This document shows, in pieces, positions 56,815 to 64,000 of a DNA stretch of 64,000 bases (its first letter is position 1; each line of letters starts with the position of its first letter). The position numbers were made by a program, and so were the translations under genes. A model generated the notes under the pieces. The model saw nothing but the letters and a program-made list of their open reading frames with translations, made no database searches and had not been told where the DNA came from. The stretch comes from Pseudomonas viridiflava (lineage in GTDB: Bacteria; Pseudomonadota; Gammaproteobacteria; Pseudomonadales; Pseudomonadaceae), in NCBI RefSeq assembly GCF_900582195.1, contig NZ_UTHA01000029.1:100942-164941 (forward strand), read 5' to 3'.

Positions 56815-59163
56815 TTAGGCGGACTTGGCCATGATCAATCCAGTATCACTCGCCGCTTCCAGCCGAATCGCAATGAACTTCGACGTCGGCGTATGGCTGC
56901 CATCCCCAGTGCTCTCCAGCGGCACCAACGGATTAACTTCCGGGTAATAAGCCGCTGCCTGCCCCGCCGGAATATCAAACGCGAGCAGCGTGAAGCCCTT
57001 CACCCGACGCTCACGACCATCGTCCCATATCGAAACAATGTCAGCCTTCTGCCCCGGCCGGAAGCCCAGACGAATGATGTCGGCCTCATTGGCGAACAGC
57101 ACATCACGCTGGCCCTTGACCCCGCGATAACGGTCGTCGAGACCATAGATCGTCGTGTTGTACTGATCGTGGGAGCGCATCGATTGCAGGATCAGATCCG
57201 GCAGTTGTCCGGTGGCACGAGTACGTTCGTGTACCAGATCCTTCGGCAGCATGTTCGCGCGGAAGTTGGCCCGGCCCGACGGCGTGTTCCACTTGCGTGC
57301 GCCCGCGCTGTTGCCGAGATAGAAGCCGCCCGGGTTTTTGATCTTCTCGTTGAATTCCTTGAAGTTGGGAATGGTGTCGGCGATCAGTTCGCGAATGCGC
57401 CCGTAATCGGCCACCAGCCAGTTCCAGTCCACCGGTTTGCTGCCCAGTGTGGCGGCGGCGATGCCGGCGATGATCGACGGCTCCGAGCGCATCTGGTTCG
57501 ACAGTGGCTGCAACTGACCGTTAGAGGCGTGAACCATGCTGAACGAGTCTTCCACGGTGACCGCTTGCGGGCCTTCGGTCTGGATGTCGATGTCGGTACG
57601 ACCGAGGCACGGCAGGATCAACGCGTCCTTGCCGTGAGCGAGGTGGCTGCGGTTGAGTTTGGTGCTGATCTGTACGGTCAGGTCGCAATTGCTCAGTGCT
57701 GCGAATGTGCGCGGGCTGTCTGGCGTCGCTTGGGCGAAGTTGCCACCTAGGCCTATAAAGACTTTGGCGCGGCCCTCAGCCATTGCGTGGATTGCTTCAA
57801 CCACGTTGTGGCCGTTGTGGCGCGGCACCTTGAACTGGAAGCGGCGTTCCAGCGAATCGAGGAACGCCGCCGGCGGACGCTCGTTGATGCCCATCGTGCG
57901 GTCGCCCTGCACGTTACTGTGGCCGCGCACCGGGCACAGACCCGCACCCGGTTTGCCGATGTTGCCGCGCAGCAGCATCAGGTTGGCGATTTCCTGGATG
58001 GTCGGCACCGAATGGCGATGCTGGGTGATGCCCATCGCCCAGCACATGATCACATTCTTGCCTTTGGCGTACATGCGCGCGGCTTGTTCGATCTCGACCA
58101 GGGTCAGGCCGGATTGCTCGACGATCTGTTCCCACGGCGTGTCATCGACCACGCCCAGGTACTCGAGCACGTTGGCGCTGTGGGCGTTGAGGAAGTCGTG
58201 ATCGAACACAGCAGGCTCGCCGGCCTTCTGCGCATCGCGCTCCCACTGCAGGAGGAACTTGGCCATGCCGCGCAGCACCGCCATGTCGCCGCCGAGTGCC
58301 GGGCGGAAGTAGGCGGTGTTGGTCGGTTTATCGCCGTTGGTGAGCATTTCGATCGGGTGCTGGGGGTGCTGGAAACGTTCCAGACCGCGCTCTTTCAAAG
58401 GATTGATGCACACCACCTGAGCGCCGCGTTTCACCGCTTCACGCAAGGGTTCGAGCATGCGCGGATGGTTGGTGCCCGGGTTCTGGCCCCAGACGAAAAT
58501 CGCATCGGCGTGCTCGAAGTCGTCGAAGGTCACAGTGCCTTTGCCGACGCCAACGCTTTGCGCCAAGGCGACGCCGCTGGCCTCGTGACACATGTTCGAG
58601 CAGTCAGGGAAGTTGTTGGTGCCGTAAGCGCGCACGAACAGTTGATACAGGTACGCCGCCTCGTTGCTGGCGCGACCGGAGGTGTAGAACTCGGCCAGGT
58701 CCGGGCTCGGCAGACTTTGCAGGTGTTTGGCGATCAGCGTGTAGGCGTCGTCCCAGCTGATCGGCTTGTAGCGATCGGTTTCGGCGTCGTAGACCATCGG
58801 CTCGGTCAGGCGGCCCTGATACTCCAGCCAGTAGTCGCTCTGCTCCAGCAGCGAAGTGACGCTGTGCTTGGCGAAGAACCTGGCGTCCACACGACGCTTG
58901 GTCGCTTCCCAGTTCACCGCTTTTGCGCCGTTCTCGCAGAATTTGACCATGCCGCTTTCCGGCGAATCGCCCCACGCGCAGCCCGGGCAGTCGAAGCCGC
59001 CGTTCTGGTTGGTCTTGAGCATCATGCGCAGGTTTTTCAGGGCGTTGTCGCTGGTCAACCAGGCCTGGGCCACACTGATCAGGGCACCCCAGCCGCCGGC
59101 AGCACCTTTGTAAGGCTTGTAGCGCGGGACAGGTTTCTGGTCGGCTTGATGATGTTGGCTCAC
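56815..59163 (-). CDS. FdhF/YdeP-family molybdopterin oxidoreductase
   Basis: 782 residues of a formate-dehydrogenase-like alpha subunit. An N-terminal Cys cluster (GFDCPGCAWGDSPESGMVKFCENGA) could hold an Fe-S centre but is atypical of the CxxCxxxC pattern. The cofactor-ligand region reads FPDCSNMCHEASGVALAQSVG, with Cys where FdhF may have selenocysteine; there is no internal TGA. A C-terminal MopB domain starts near LPDLILQSMRSHDQYNTTIYG. No beta or gamma subunit is encoded. It overlaps fdhD by four bases. The substrate is uncertain; YdeP relatives are linked to acid resistance. Confidence 0.88.
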   Translation of the reverse strand: MSQHHQADQKPVPRYKPYKGAAGGWGALISVAQAWLTSDNALKNLRMMLKTNQNGGFDCPGCAWGDSPESGMVKFCENGAKAVNWEATKRRVDARFFAKHSVTSLLEQSDYWLEYQGRLTEPMVYDAETDRYKPISWDDAYTLIAKHLQSLPSPDLAEFYTSGRASNEAAYLYQLFVRAYGTNNFPDCSNMCHEASGVALAQSVGVGKGTVTFDDFEHADAIFVWGQNPGTNHPRMLEPLREAVKRGAQVVCINPLKERGLERFQHPQHPIEMLTNGDKPTNTAYFRPALGGDMAVLRGMAKFLLQWERDAQKAGEPAVFDHDFLNAHSANVLEYLGVVDDTPWEQIVEQSGLTLVEIEQAARMYAKGKNVIMCWAMGITQHRHSVPTIQEIANLMLLRGNIGKPGAGLCPVRGHSNVQGDRTMGINERPPAAFLDSLERRFQFKVPRHNGHNVVEAIHAMAEGRAKVFIGLGGNFAQATPDSPRTFAALSNCDLTVQISTKLNRSHLAHGKDALILPCLGRTDIDIQTEGPQAVTVEDSFSMVHASNGQLQPLSNQMRSEPSIIAGIAAATLGSKPVDWNWLVADYGRIRELIADTIPNFKEFNEKIKNPGGFYLGNSAGARKWNTPSGRANFRANMLPKDLVHERTRATGQLPDLILQSMRSHDQYNTTIYGLDDRYRGVKGQRDVLFANEADIIRLGFRPGQKADIVSIWDDGRERRVKGFTLLAFDIPAGQAAAYYPEVNPLVPLESTGDGSHTPTSKFIAIRLEAASDTGLIMAKSA

Positions 59164-59999
59164 GCTTGATTCTCCATCGCGGGGCTATACACCCGCGGCG
59201 CACTTTTCTGCGGCAGGTGGATGAGATTGAGGTTGTGTCGACGGGCCCATTGCACGGCAAGGCCCGTGGGCGCGGACAGGCTGACCAGGGTCTGGATGCC
59301 GGCACGCAAGACTTTCTGGATCAATTCGAGGCTGCAACGGCTGGTGACAATCGCCAATCCGCCTTCTGTGGATATCTTCTGACGGATCAGCCCGCCGATC
59401 AGCTTGTCGAGGGCGTTGTGCCGGCCGATGTCTTCGCGCCCGAGCAGCAATTCGCCGCTGGCGTTCATGAACACCGCCGCGTGCACCGCGCCGCAGTACT
59501 GGCCCAAAGGTTGAAATGCACTGATGCGCTGACGCAAACCATCGAGCCATTGGATCGGTGGCAAAGGCGCGCCGGGCAATACCTTGAGATCGGGCAATGC
59601 CTGTTCCACCGCTTCAACACCGCACAATCCGCAACCGCTGGTGCCTGCCATTTGCCGACGCTGTTGCTTGAGATTCCAGAACGCGCGATTGGCGATGGTC
59701 ACTTGCGCGTATTGCGCTGAGCCGGCGCCGGTCAGTTGCAGGTCATAGATGTCGGTGGCATCGACGATGATGCCGCTGCCGAGGCTGAAGCCGACGATGA
59801 AGTCTTCAAGGTCGGTCGGCGTCACCAGCATCACTGCCTGACTGATGCCGTTGTAGGCGATCGCCAACGCAACTTCCTCGGCCAGCGCAGTGCTGGCCAA
59901 TTCCTCGCGGGGTAAATCGCTGTAACTGTAGGTCTGGCTGGCGGCGGGCGCGGGCGTTTCGAGTGCTGGCGCCGCGCAGGCTGGGCGCTTGGCGTTCAT
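59160..59999 (-). CDS. fdhD: Formate dehydrogenase accessory sulfurtransferase
   Basis: 279 residues. FdhD transfers sulfur from IscS to the molybdenum cofactor of formate dehydrogenases. The required CxxC is C123-G-L-C126 in GTSGCGLCGVEAV. Also present are YNGISQAVMLVTPTDLEDFIVGFSLGSGII and the GREDIGRHNALDKLIG motif. It is translationally coupled to the fdhF-like gene downstream, which marks that gene as its client. Confidence 0.93.
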   Translation of the reverse strand: MNAKRPACAAPALETPAPAASQTYSYSDLPREELASTALAEEVALAIAYNGISQAVMLVTPTDLEDFIVGFSLGSGIIVDATDIYDLQLTGAGSAQYAQVTIANRAFWNLKQQRRQMAGTSGCGLCGVEAVEQALPDLKVLPGAPLPPIQWLDGLRQRISAFQPLGQYCGAVHAAVFMNASGELLLGREDIGRHNALDKLIGGLIRQKISTEGGLAIVTSRCSLELIQKVLRAGIQTLVSLSAPTGLAVQWARRHNLNLIHLPQKSAPRVYSPAMENQA

Positions 60000-60091
60000 G
60001 GCATCACCGACGGTTTGATCAACGTTAAGACTAGGCGCGGCAAGTTGTCGCGTCTAATCGCTAGTGTCGATCTATCGATAGATGCCGTCGA

Positions 60092-60979
60092 TCAAGAGGC
60101 TGTTGGTGATTCTCGATAAAGTGCGAAGCAGGCTTCCGCCAGCGCGGAACGTGGAGCGCCGCGGCGCATGATCAGACCCAGCGGGGCGAGGGTCTGGGCG
60201 TCTTCGATCGGTTGCAGGCGCAGGTGATCGGTGAGTTTTTCCAGCCCGCCGTCCAGCGGCATGATTGCGCAGCAGAACCCGCCGTGTACGGCTTGTAACA
60301 ATTGATGCACGGCATCGGTTTGTAGCAACGGTTGTGGAGTCAGGCCGCGGCTGTGGAAGTTGTGGTCGATGGACTGGCGAAAATGCATGCCGCTGGTGAG
60401 CATGCCCAACGGCAGTTCGATCAGCGACTGCCAACTCAACGGGGCGTCGCCAAAGGTGAAGGAGCGCTGATCGTAGAGCAGGCCCATGTGCGTTTCACTG
60501 AAGGCCAGGGATTCGAAGCGCTCGTTATCGAGACGATCCAGATAAGACACGCCGAGATCGATGCGGTTATTCGCCAAATGCTCGAGGATCTGCTCGGAAC
60601 TCAGCGCCGACATTTCAAAGCGCAAATTCGGGTGGGCGCTGTGCAGACGTTGCATCAACGGCAGCGGATCGAAACTCGACAGCGGCACCACGCCCAGCCG
60701 CAACGTGCCGATCAGGTTGCCGCGACACGCCGCCGCTTCCGCGTGCAAACCGTCATACGCCGCCATCACCGAACGTGCCCACGCCAGCACGCGCTCGCCC
60801 GGCGCGGTGAAACCTTCGAAACGCTGGCCACGGTTGACCAGTGGCAGGTCGAGTTCTTCTTCAAGACTGCGCAGGCGCATCGACAGCGTTGGCTGGGTGA
60901 TATGGCAACGCGCGGCGGCCTGGCCGAAGTGGCGGGTTTCGTCGAGGGCGATGAGGAATTTCAGCTGCTTGATGTCCAT
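60092..60979 (-). CDS. LysR-family transcriptional regulator
   Basis: 295 residues. N-terminal winged HTH (LKFLIALDETRHFGQAAARCHITQPTLSMRLRSLEEELDLPLVNR) and a type 2 periplasmic-binding effector domain (IGTLRLGVVPLSSFDPLPLM, then FCCAIMPLDGGLEKL). It lies 92 bases upstream of fdhD on the same strand and may regulate fdhD-fdhF, though it is divergent from the BON-LysM gene as well. The inducer is unknown. Confidence 0.88.
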   Translation of the reverse strand: MDIKQLKFLIALDETRHFGQAAARCHITQPTLSMRLRSLEEELDLPLVNRGQRFEGFTAPGERVLAWARSVMAAYDGLHAEAAACRGNLIGTLRLGVVPLSSFDPLPLMQRLHSAHPNLRFEMSALSSEQILEHLANNRIDLGVSYLDRLDNERFESLAFSETHMGLLYDQRSFTFGDAPLSWQSLIELPLGMLTSGMHFRQSIDHNFHSRGLTPQPLLQTDAVHQLLQAVHGGFCCAIMPLDGGLEKLTDHLRLQPIEDAQTLAPLGLIMRRGAPRSALAEACFALYRESPTAS

Positions 60980-61118
60980 CTTCGCTCCGGGCGCTGGCAG
61001 GGGTGGGGGATTCTACCGCTTGCGCGGTGGCAGGGTCATTGGTCGGCTCGGAACCGGGTTTGTCTGAGGTGGTCTAGGCTTGGACGACTGATCCCTTTAT
61101 TCCATGGAGAGAACCACG

Positions 61119-61559
61119 ATGAGTCTTTTAAGTTTTGTAAAAGAAGCCGGTGAGAAGCTGATCGATCTGCTGACCCCGGGCAACGCCAATGCCAGTGAGC
61201 AGTTGAAGGAACACATCAGCAAGGTCGGCTTGGGCAATCCGAATGTGCAGGCAACGGTGGATGGCGACAAAGTGACCGTCACCGGTGAAGTCGCGAGTCA
61301 GGAAGAGAAAGAGAAGATTTTGCTGGCGTTGGGCAATATTGCTGGGGTTGGCAGCGTGGATGACCAGATTACGGTGAGTGGCCCGGTGGTCGTGGCTGCC
61401 GAGTTGGTTGAGGTTAAGGCGGGTGACACGCTCAGCGCGATCTCGTTGCGGGTTTATGGCAACGCCAACCAATACCAAAAGATTTTCGACGCTAACAAAC
61501 CGATGCTCAAGGATGTGAACAAGATTTATCCAGGACAGAAGCTTCGTATTCCGAAGTAA
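61119..61559 (+). CDS. lysM: BON-LysM protein, YgaU/Kbp type
   Basis: 146 residues from MSLLSFVKEAGEKLIDLLTPG (61119) behind GGAGAGAA. A BON domain (residues ~20-85, ISKVGLGNPNVQATVDGDKVTVTGEVASQEEKEKI) precedes a LysM domain (residues ~97-145, VEVKAGDTLSAISLRVYGNANQYQKIFDANKPML). It has no signal peptide. The E. coli homologue binds potassium and changes conformation. A perfect 13-bp hairpin follows the stop. Confidence 0.92.
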   Translation: MSLLSFVKEAGEKLIDLLTPGNANASEQLKEHISKVGLGNPNVQATVDGDKVTVTGEVASQEEKEKILLALGNIAGVGSVDDQITVSGPVVVAAELVEVKAGDTLSAISLRVYGNANQYQKIFDANKPMLKDVNKIYPGQKLRIPK

Positions 61560-61567
61560 CGTTCACC

Positions 61568-61597
61568 CCCCAATCGCCAGCCTCCTGGCGATTGGGG
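61568..61597. terminator. Bidirectional hairpin between convergent lysM and yrfG
   Basis: A perfect 13-base stem (CCCCAATCGCCAG and complement) around a CCTC loop, ten bases after one stop and eleven from the other. The T run is weak. Confidence 0.7.
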
Positions 61598-61607
61598 CAA
61601 TCCGGTT

Positions 61608-62270
61608 TCAGAGACCGCCAATCAGATCCCGATAATTTTCAACCGCCGCAAACTCAGCCGTGTCCTTCGGCCCTTTGCGGCTGTCCGGCTCTTTCACCGC
61701 TAACAAATGCGTCACACCAAAATCCCGCGCACTGCGCAGAATCGGCAAGGTATCGTCGATAAACAGACTGCGCGCCGGATCAAAGCCGATATCCGCCTGC
61801 AAGGCATCCCAGAACTGCGGGTTTTCCTTGGGATAACCGTAATCATGCGAGCTGATCAGCCGCTCGAAATACGGCGCCAGCTCGATCCGCTCCAGCTTCA
61901 GCGACAGTGAATCGCGGTGCGCGTTGGTGATCATGATCACCCGTTTGCCGGCGCGTTTGATCGCCGCCAGAAACGTATCGGCATCCGGCCGCAGGGCGAT
62001 CAGGTGCGCGGTTTCGAGCTTCAGCTCCCGCACCGACAACTTCAGTTCGGCACTCCAGAAATCCAGGCAATACCATTGCAACTGGCCAGCGTGGCGTTCG
62101 AACAACGGCTGCAATTCCATCTCGGCCATGGCCCGGCTGACCCCGTGCAGTTCGGCGTAGCGTTGCGGCAGATGTTCCAGCCAGAAGTGATTGTCGAAGT
62201 GCAGATCCAGCAGCGTGCCGTCCATGTCGAGCAGAACGGTATCGATGTCGGACCACGGTAATGAAGGCAT
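61608..62270 (-). CDS. yrfG: HAD-family GMP/IMP nucleotidase
   Basis: 220 residues. HAD motif I DTVLLDMDGTLLDLHFDN, motif II VIMITNAH, motif III Lys in GYPKENPQFW, and motif IV SLFIDDTLPILRSA. The block order and HFDNHFWLEHLPQRYAE segment fit YrfG (purine 5'-nucleotidase). It is divergent from nudE, and the pair occurs together in gammaproteobacteria. Confidence 0.9.
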   Translation of the reverse strand: MPSLPWSDIDTVLLDMDGTLLDLHFDNHFWLEHLPQRYAELHGVSRAMAEMELQPLFERHAGQLQWYCLDFWSAELKLSVRELKLETAHLIALRPDADTFLAAIKRAGKRVIMITNAHRDSLSLKLERIELAPYFERLISSHDYGYPKENPQFWDALQADIGFDPARSLFIDDTLPILRSARDFGVTHLLAVKEPDSRKGPKDTAEFAAVENYRDLIGGL

Positions 62271-62358
62271 GGCAACGTCTCGAGCGGTAGAAAGATATCC
62301 GACGTAAACAATCGGGAAAGCCGCGTTATAGTAGCGCGTTCACGCCAAGGAGCTTTGC

Positions 62359-62925
62359 ATGCGCCAGAAACCCACCGTACTTGCCCGCGAGATCGTCGCC
62401 ACCAGTCGCCTGTTTTGCGTCGAAGAACTCAAGCTGCGCTTTTCCAACGGCGTGGAACGCACTTACGAACGTCTGGTCGGCAAAGGTGCGGGCTACGGCG
62501 CGGTGATGATCGTGGCGATGCTGGACAGCGAACACGCAGTGCTGGTCGAGGAATACTGCGGCGGTACCGATGAGTACGAACTGTCCTTGCCTAAAGGTCT
62601 GATCGAACCGGGCGAAGATGTACTGGCGGCAGCCGAACGCGAACTCAAGGAAGAAGCCGGATTTGGCGCGCGACAACTGGAACATCTGACCGAGCTGTCG
62701 CTGTCGCCCGGTTACATGAGCCAGAAGATCCAGGTGGTCCTGGCCACTGATTTGTACGAGGAGCGGCTGGAAGGCGACGAGCCGGAACCGATGCGCGTCG
62801 ACAAAGTGAACCTGCGCGAATTGTCGTCGCTGGCGCTCAATCCGCAATTTTCCGAAGGCCGTGCGTTGGCTGCACTGTATCTGACCCGCGATCTGCTGAC
62901 CGAGCGCGGGTTCTTTCCAGCATGA
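62359..62925 (+). CDS. nudE: ADP compounds hydrolase NudE
   Basis: 188 residues. A complete Nudix box GLIEPGEDVLAAAERELKEEAGF (residues 80-102) fits G-x5-E-x7-R-E-U-x-E-E-x-G-U exactly. NudE cleaves ADP-ribose, NADH and Ap3A-type ADP compounds to AMP. An AAGGAG site precedes the ATG. Its end overlaps the cysQ start by four bases (ATGA). Confidence 0.93.
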   Translation: MRQKPTVLAREIVATSRLFCVEELKLRFSNGVERTYERLVGKGAGYGAVMIVAMLDSEHAVLVEEYCGGTDEYELSLPKGLIEPGEDVLAAAERELKEEAGFGARQLEHLTELSLSPGYMSQKIQVVLATDLYEERLEGDEPEPMRVDKVNLRELSSLALNPQFSEGRALAALYLTRDLLTERGFFPA

Positions 62926-63764
62926 GTGAGATATCGATGACGTTTCCCCACCCGTTGATGGCGCCGGTCGTTGAGCTGGCATTGCAGGCTGGCGAGGCGA
63001 TTTTGCCGTTCTGGCGCTCCGGCGTTGAAGTCACGGCCAAGTCCGATGACTCGCCGGTGACGGCGGCGGATCTGGCCGCGCATCACCTGATCGTCGCCGG
63101 GCTGACGGCGCTGGATCCGAGCATTCCAGTGTTGTCGGAAGAAGACGCCAACATCCCACAAGACGTGCGCGCCGGCTGGCAGCGCTGGTGGTTGGTGGAT
63201 CCGCTGGATGGCACCAAGGAGTTCATCAGCGGCAGTGAAGAGTTCACCGTCAACATCGCGTTGATCGAAAACGGCCGAGTAGTGTTTGGCGTGGTGTCGA
63301 TGCCGACCAATGGTCGCTTTTATGTGGGCGGTGCCGGGCTTGGCGCATGGCGCTGCGACCAGGGCGGCATGCCGGTTGCGATTCAGGTGCGTGATGTACC
63401 GGGTCCGGGCGAGGCGTTTACCGTGGTGGCCAGCCGTCGCCATTCGAGTCCCGAGCAGGAGCGCTTGCTGGCGGGTTTGAGTGCGAGTCTGGGCGAGTTG
63501 CAACTGGCGAATATTGGCAGCTCGCTGAAATTTTGTCTGCTGGCTGAGGGCGCGGCAGATTGCTATCCGCGACTGGCGCCGACCTCGCAGTGGGACACGG
63601 CGGCGGCGCAGGGTGTGCTCGAAGGGGCGGGTGGGGAGGTGTTGGATCTGCGCGGGGGAGCGTTTTGCTATCCAGCACGGGAATCGTTGTTGAACGAGTT
63701 CTTTTTGGCGCTGCCGGCGAAGGCGGCCTGGCGTTCCAGATTGTTGGAGTTGGCCCGGGGTTAA
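62922..63764 (+). CDS. cysQ: 3'(2'),5'-bisphosphate nucleotidase CysQ
   Basis: 280 residues from ATG 62922, or 275 from MTFPHPL (62937), which has a better ribosome site. This inositol-monophosphatase-fold, lithium-sensitive enzyme removes PAP, a by-product of sulfate assimilation. Metal-binding motifs are DDSPVTAADLAAHH, LSEEDANI, WWLVDPLDGTKEFI and SQWDTAAAQGVLEGAGG. It is coupled to nudE. It ties the right end of the window to the sulfur theme. Confidence 0.93.
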   Translation: MSEISMTFPHPLMAPVVELALQAGEAILPFWRSGVEVTAKSDDSPVTAADLAAHHLIVAGLTALDPSIPVLSEEDANIPQDVRAGWQRWWLVDPLDGTKEFISGSEEFTVNIALIENGRVVFGVVSMPTNGRFYVGGAGLGAWRCDQGGMPVAIQVRDVPGPGEAFTVVASRRHSSPEQERLLAGLSASLGELQLANIGSSLKFCLLAEGAADCYPRLAPTSQWDTAAAQGVLEGAGGEVLDLRGGAFCYPARESLLNEFFLALPAKAAWRSRLLELARG

Positions 63765-63782
63765 GTGGGCTGATCCGTAATC

Positions 63783-63935
63783 GCCCTCACCCCAGCCCTC
63801 TCCCCCAGGAGAGGGAGCCGATCGCGGGATATTTGAGCTTTGCTGAATTCATAATCGCTGCGATCTTTCAGGTCGATGTACAACGCCAGACACCTCGGTC
63901 AGTTCCCTCTCCCTCAGGGAGAGGGCTAGGGTGGG
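63783..63935 (-). repeat. MITE-like palindromic element, copy 2 (inverted)
   Basis: The reverse complement follows copy 1 at 40814: CCCTAGCCCTCTCCC...GGAACTGACCGAGGTGTCTGGCGT, then CATCGACCT...GATTATG, closing with CTCTCCTGGGGGAGAGGGCT and GGGGTGAGGG. It is about 25 bases shorter than copy 1 in its middle. Confidence 0.75.
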
Positions 63936-64000
63936 TAAAGACCGGGTACATCCTTTACGTTTGAGACCGGGGACATGGTTTACAGGTATTAATTATGGTC
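63936..64000. mobile_element. Possible insertion-sequence end, cut by window edge
   Basis: Two direct repeats, AGACCGGGTACATCCTTTAC (from 63939) and AGACCGGGGACATGGTTTAC (from 63964), are 25 bases apart. GACCGGGGACATGGTTTAC-like termini are familiar from transposase-bearing elements in pseudomonads. No transposase is visible, so this rests on the repeat alone. Confidence 0.4.

Noticed and set aside
57000..59163. Selenocysteine codon in the fdhF-like gene
   Set aside because: The frame has no internal TGA; the ligand position is Cys.
1..64000. CRISPR array, tRNA, rRNA or prophage
   Set aside because: No regular direct-repeat array, cloverleaf, rRNA sequence, integrase or phage structural gene was seen; dispersed hairpins are REP-type.

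Overview
The window looks like a chromosomal segment of a fluorescens-group Pseudomonas. Coding is dense, third codon positions are GC-rich, and intergenic gaps are dotted with the GAGCGAGC-type REP inverted pairs typical of that group. The gene order also fits Pseudomonas: tauABCD, gshA, tex, ompR-envZ, rimABK, hslR, hslO and pckA. No rRNA, tRNA, CRISPR array, integrase or complete insertion sequence was seen.

Layout. 1-7.3 kb holds the 3' part of an RND efflux pump, an unassigned glycoside-hydrolase-like secreted protein, a SAM methyltransferase and a protein with an HEMLH zinc-protease signature. 7.5-20.2 kb is a sulfur block: a minus-strand sfnB-sfnB-LLM monooxygenase-metQ-metN-metI unit, an Ig-like repeat protein, the cystine importer tcyJLN, D-cysteine desulfhydrase dcyD and serine acetyltransferase epsC. 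20.4-23.8 kb carries betT with a perfect BetI-type operator, a small membrane protein and a HicAB module. 23.8-33.5 kb resumes the sulfur theme: a LacI-type regulator divergent from a TonB receptor-LLM monooxygenase-aldo/keto reductase unit, then tauABCD. 33.7-47.4 kb is core metabolism and stress: gshA, PaaI thioesterase and tex, ompR-envZ, rimABK, hslR, a PAP2 phosphatase, hslO and pckA.

47.4-51.1 kb is the accessory pocket. It holds a HipB-like regulator with no hipA, a RelB/ParD-like gene followed by a ParE/RelE toxin gene interrupted by one amber codon, and a GxSxG hydrolase flanked by two paralogous small genes, the first behind a structured leader. 51.4-63.8 kb returns to housekeeping: a RecQ-family helicase, 3-hydroxyacyl-CoA dehydrogenase and thioesterase, a glycine-zipper protein, fdhF-like/fdhD, a LysR regulator, a BON-LysM protein, and yrfG, nudE and cysQ. 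The last 65 bases look like the edge of a mobile element.

How it works together. The sulfur genes cover import of methionine-like compounds, cystine and taurine, FMNH2- or 2-oxoglutarate-dependent release of sulfite, cysteine synthesis and breakdown, glutathione synthesis and (cysQ) disposal of PAP. Four of the sulfur or putative sulfur units share a similar AT-rich element upstream, which suggests common control by sulfur limitation. The strongest candidates for something undescribed are the hydrolase flanked by duplicated small genes, the HEMLH protein and the TonB-monooxygenase unit.
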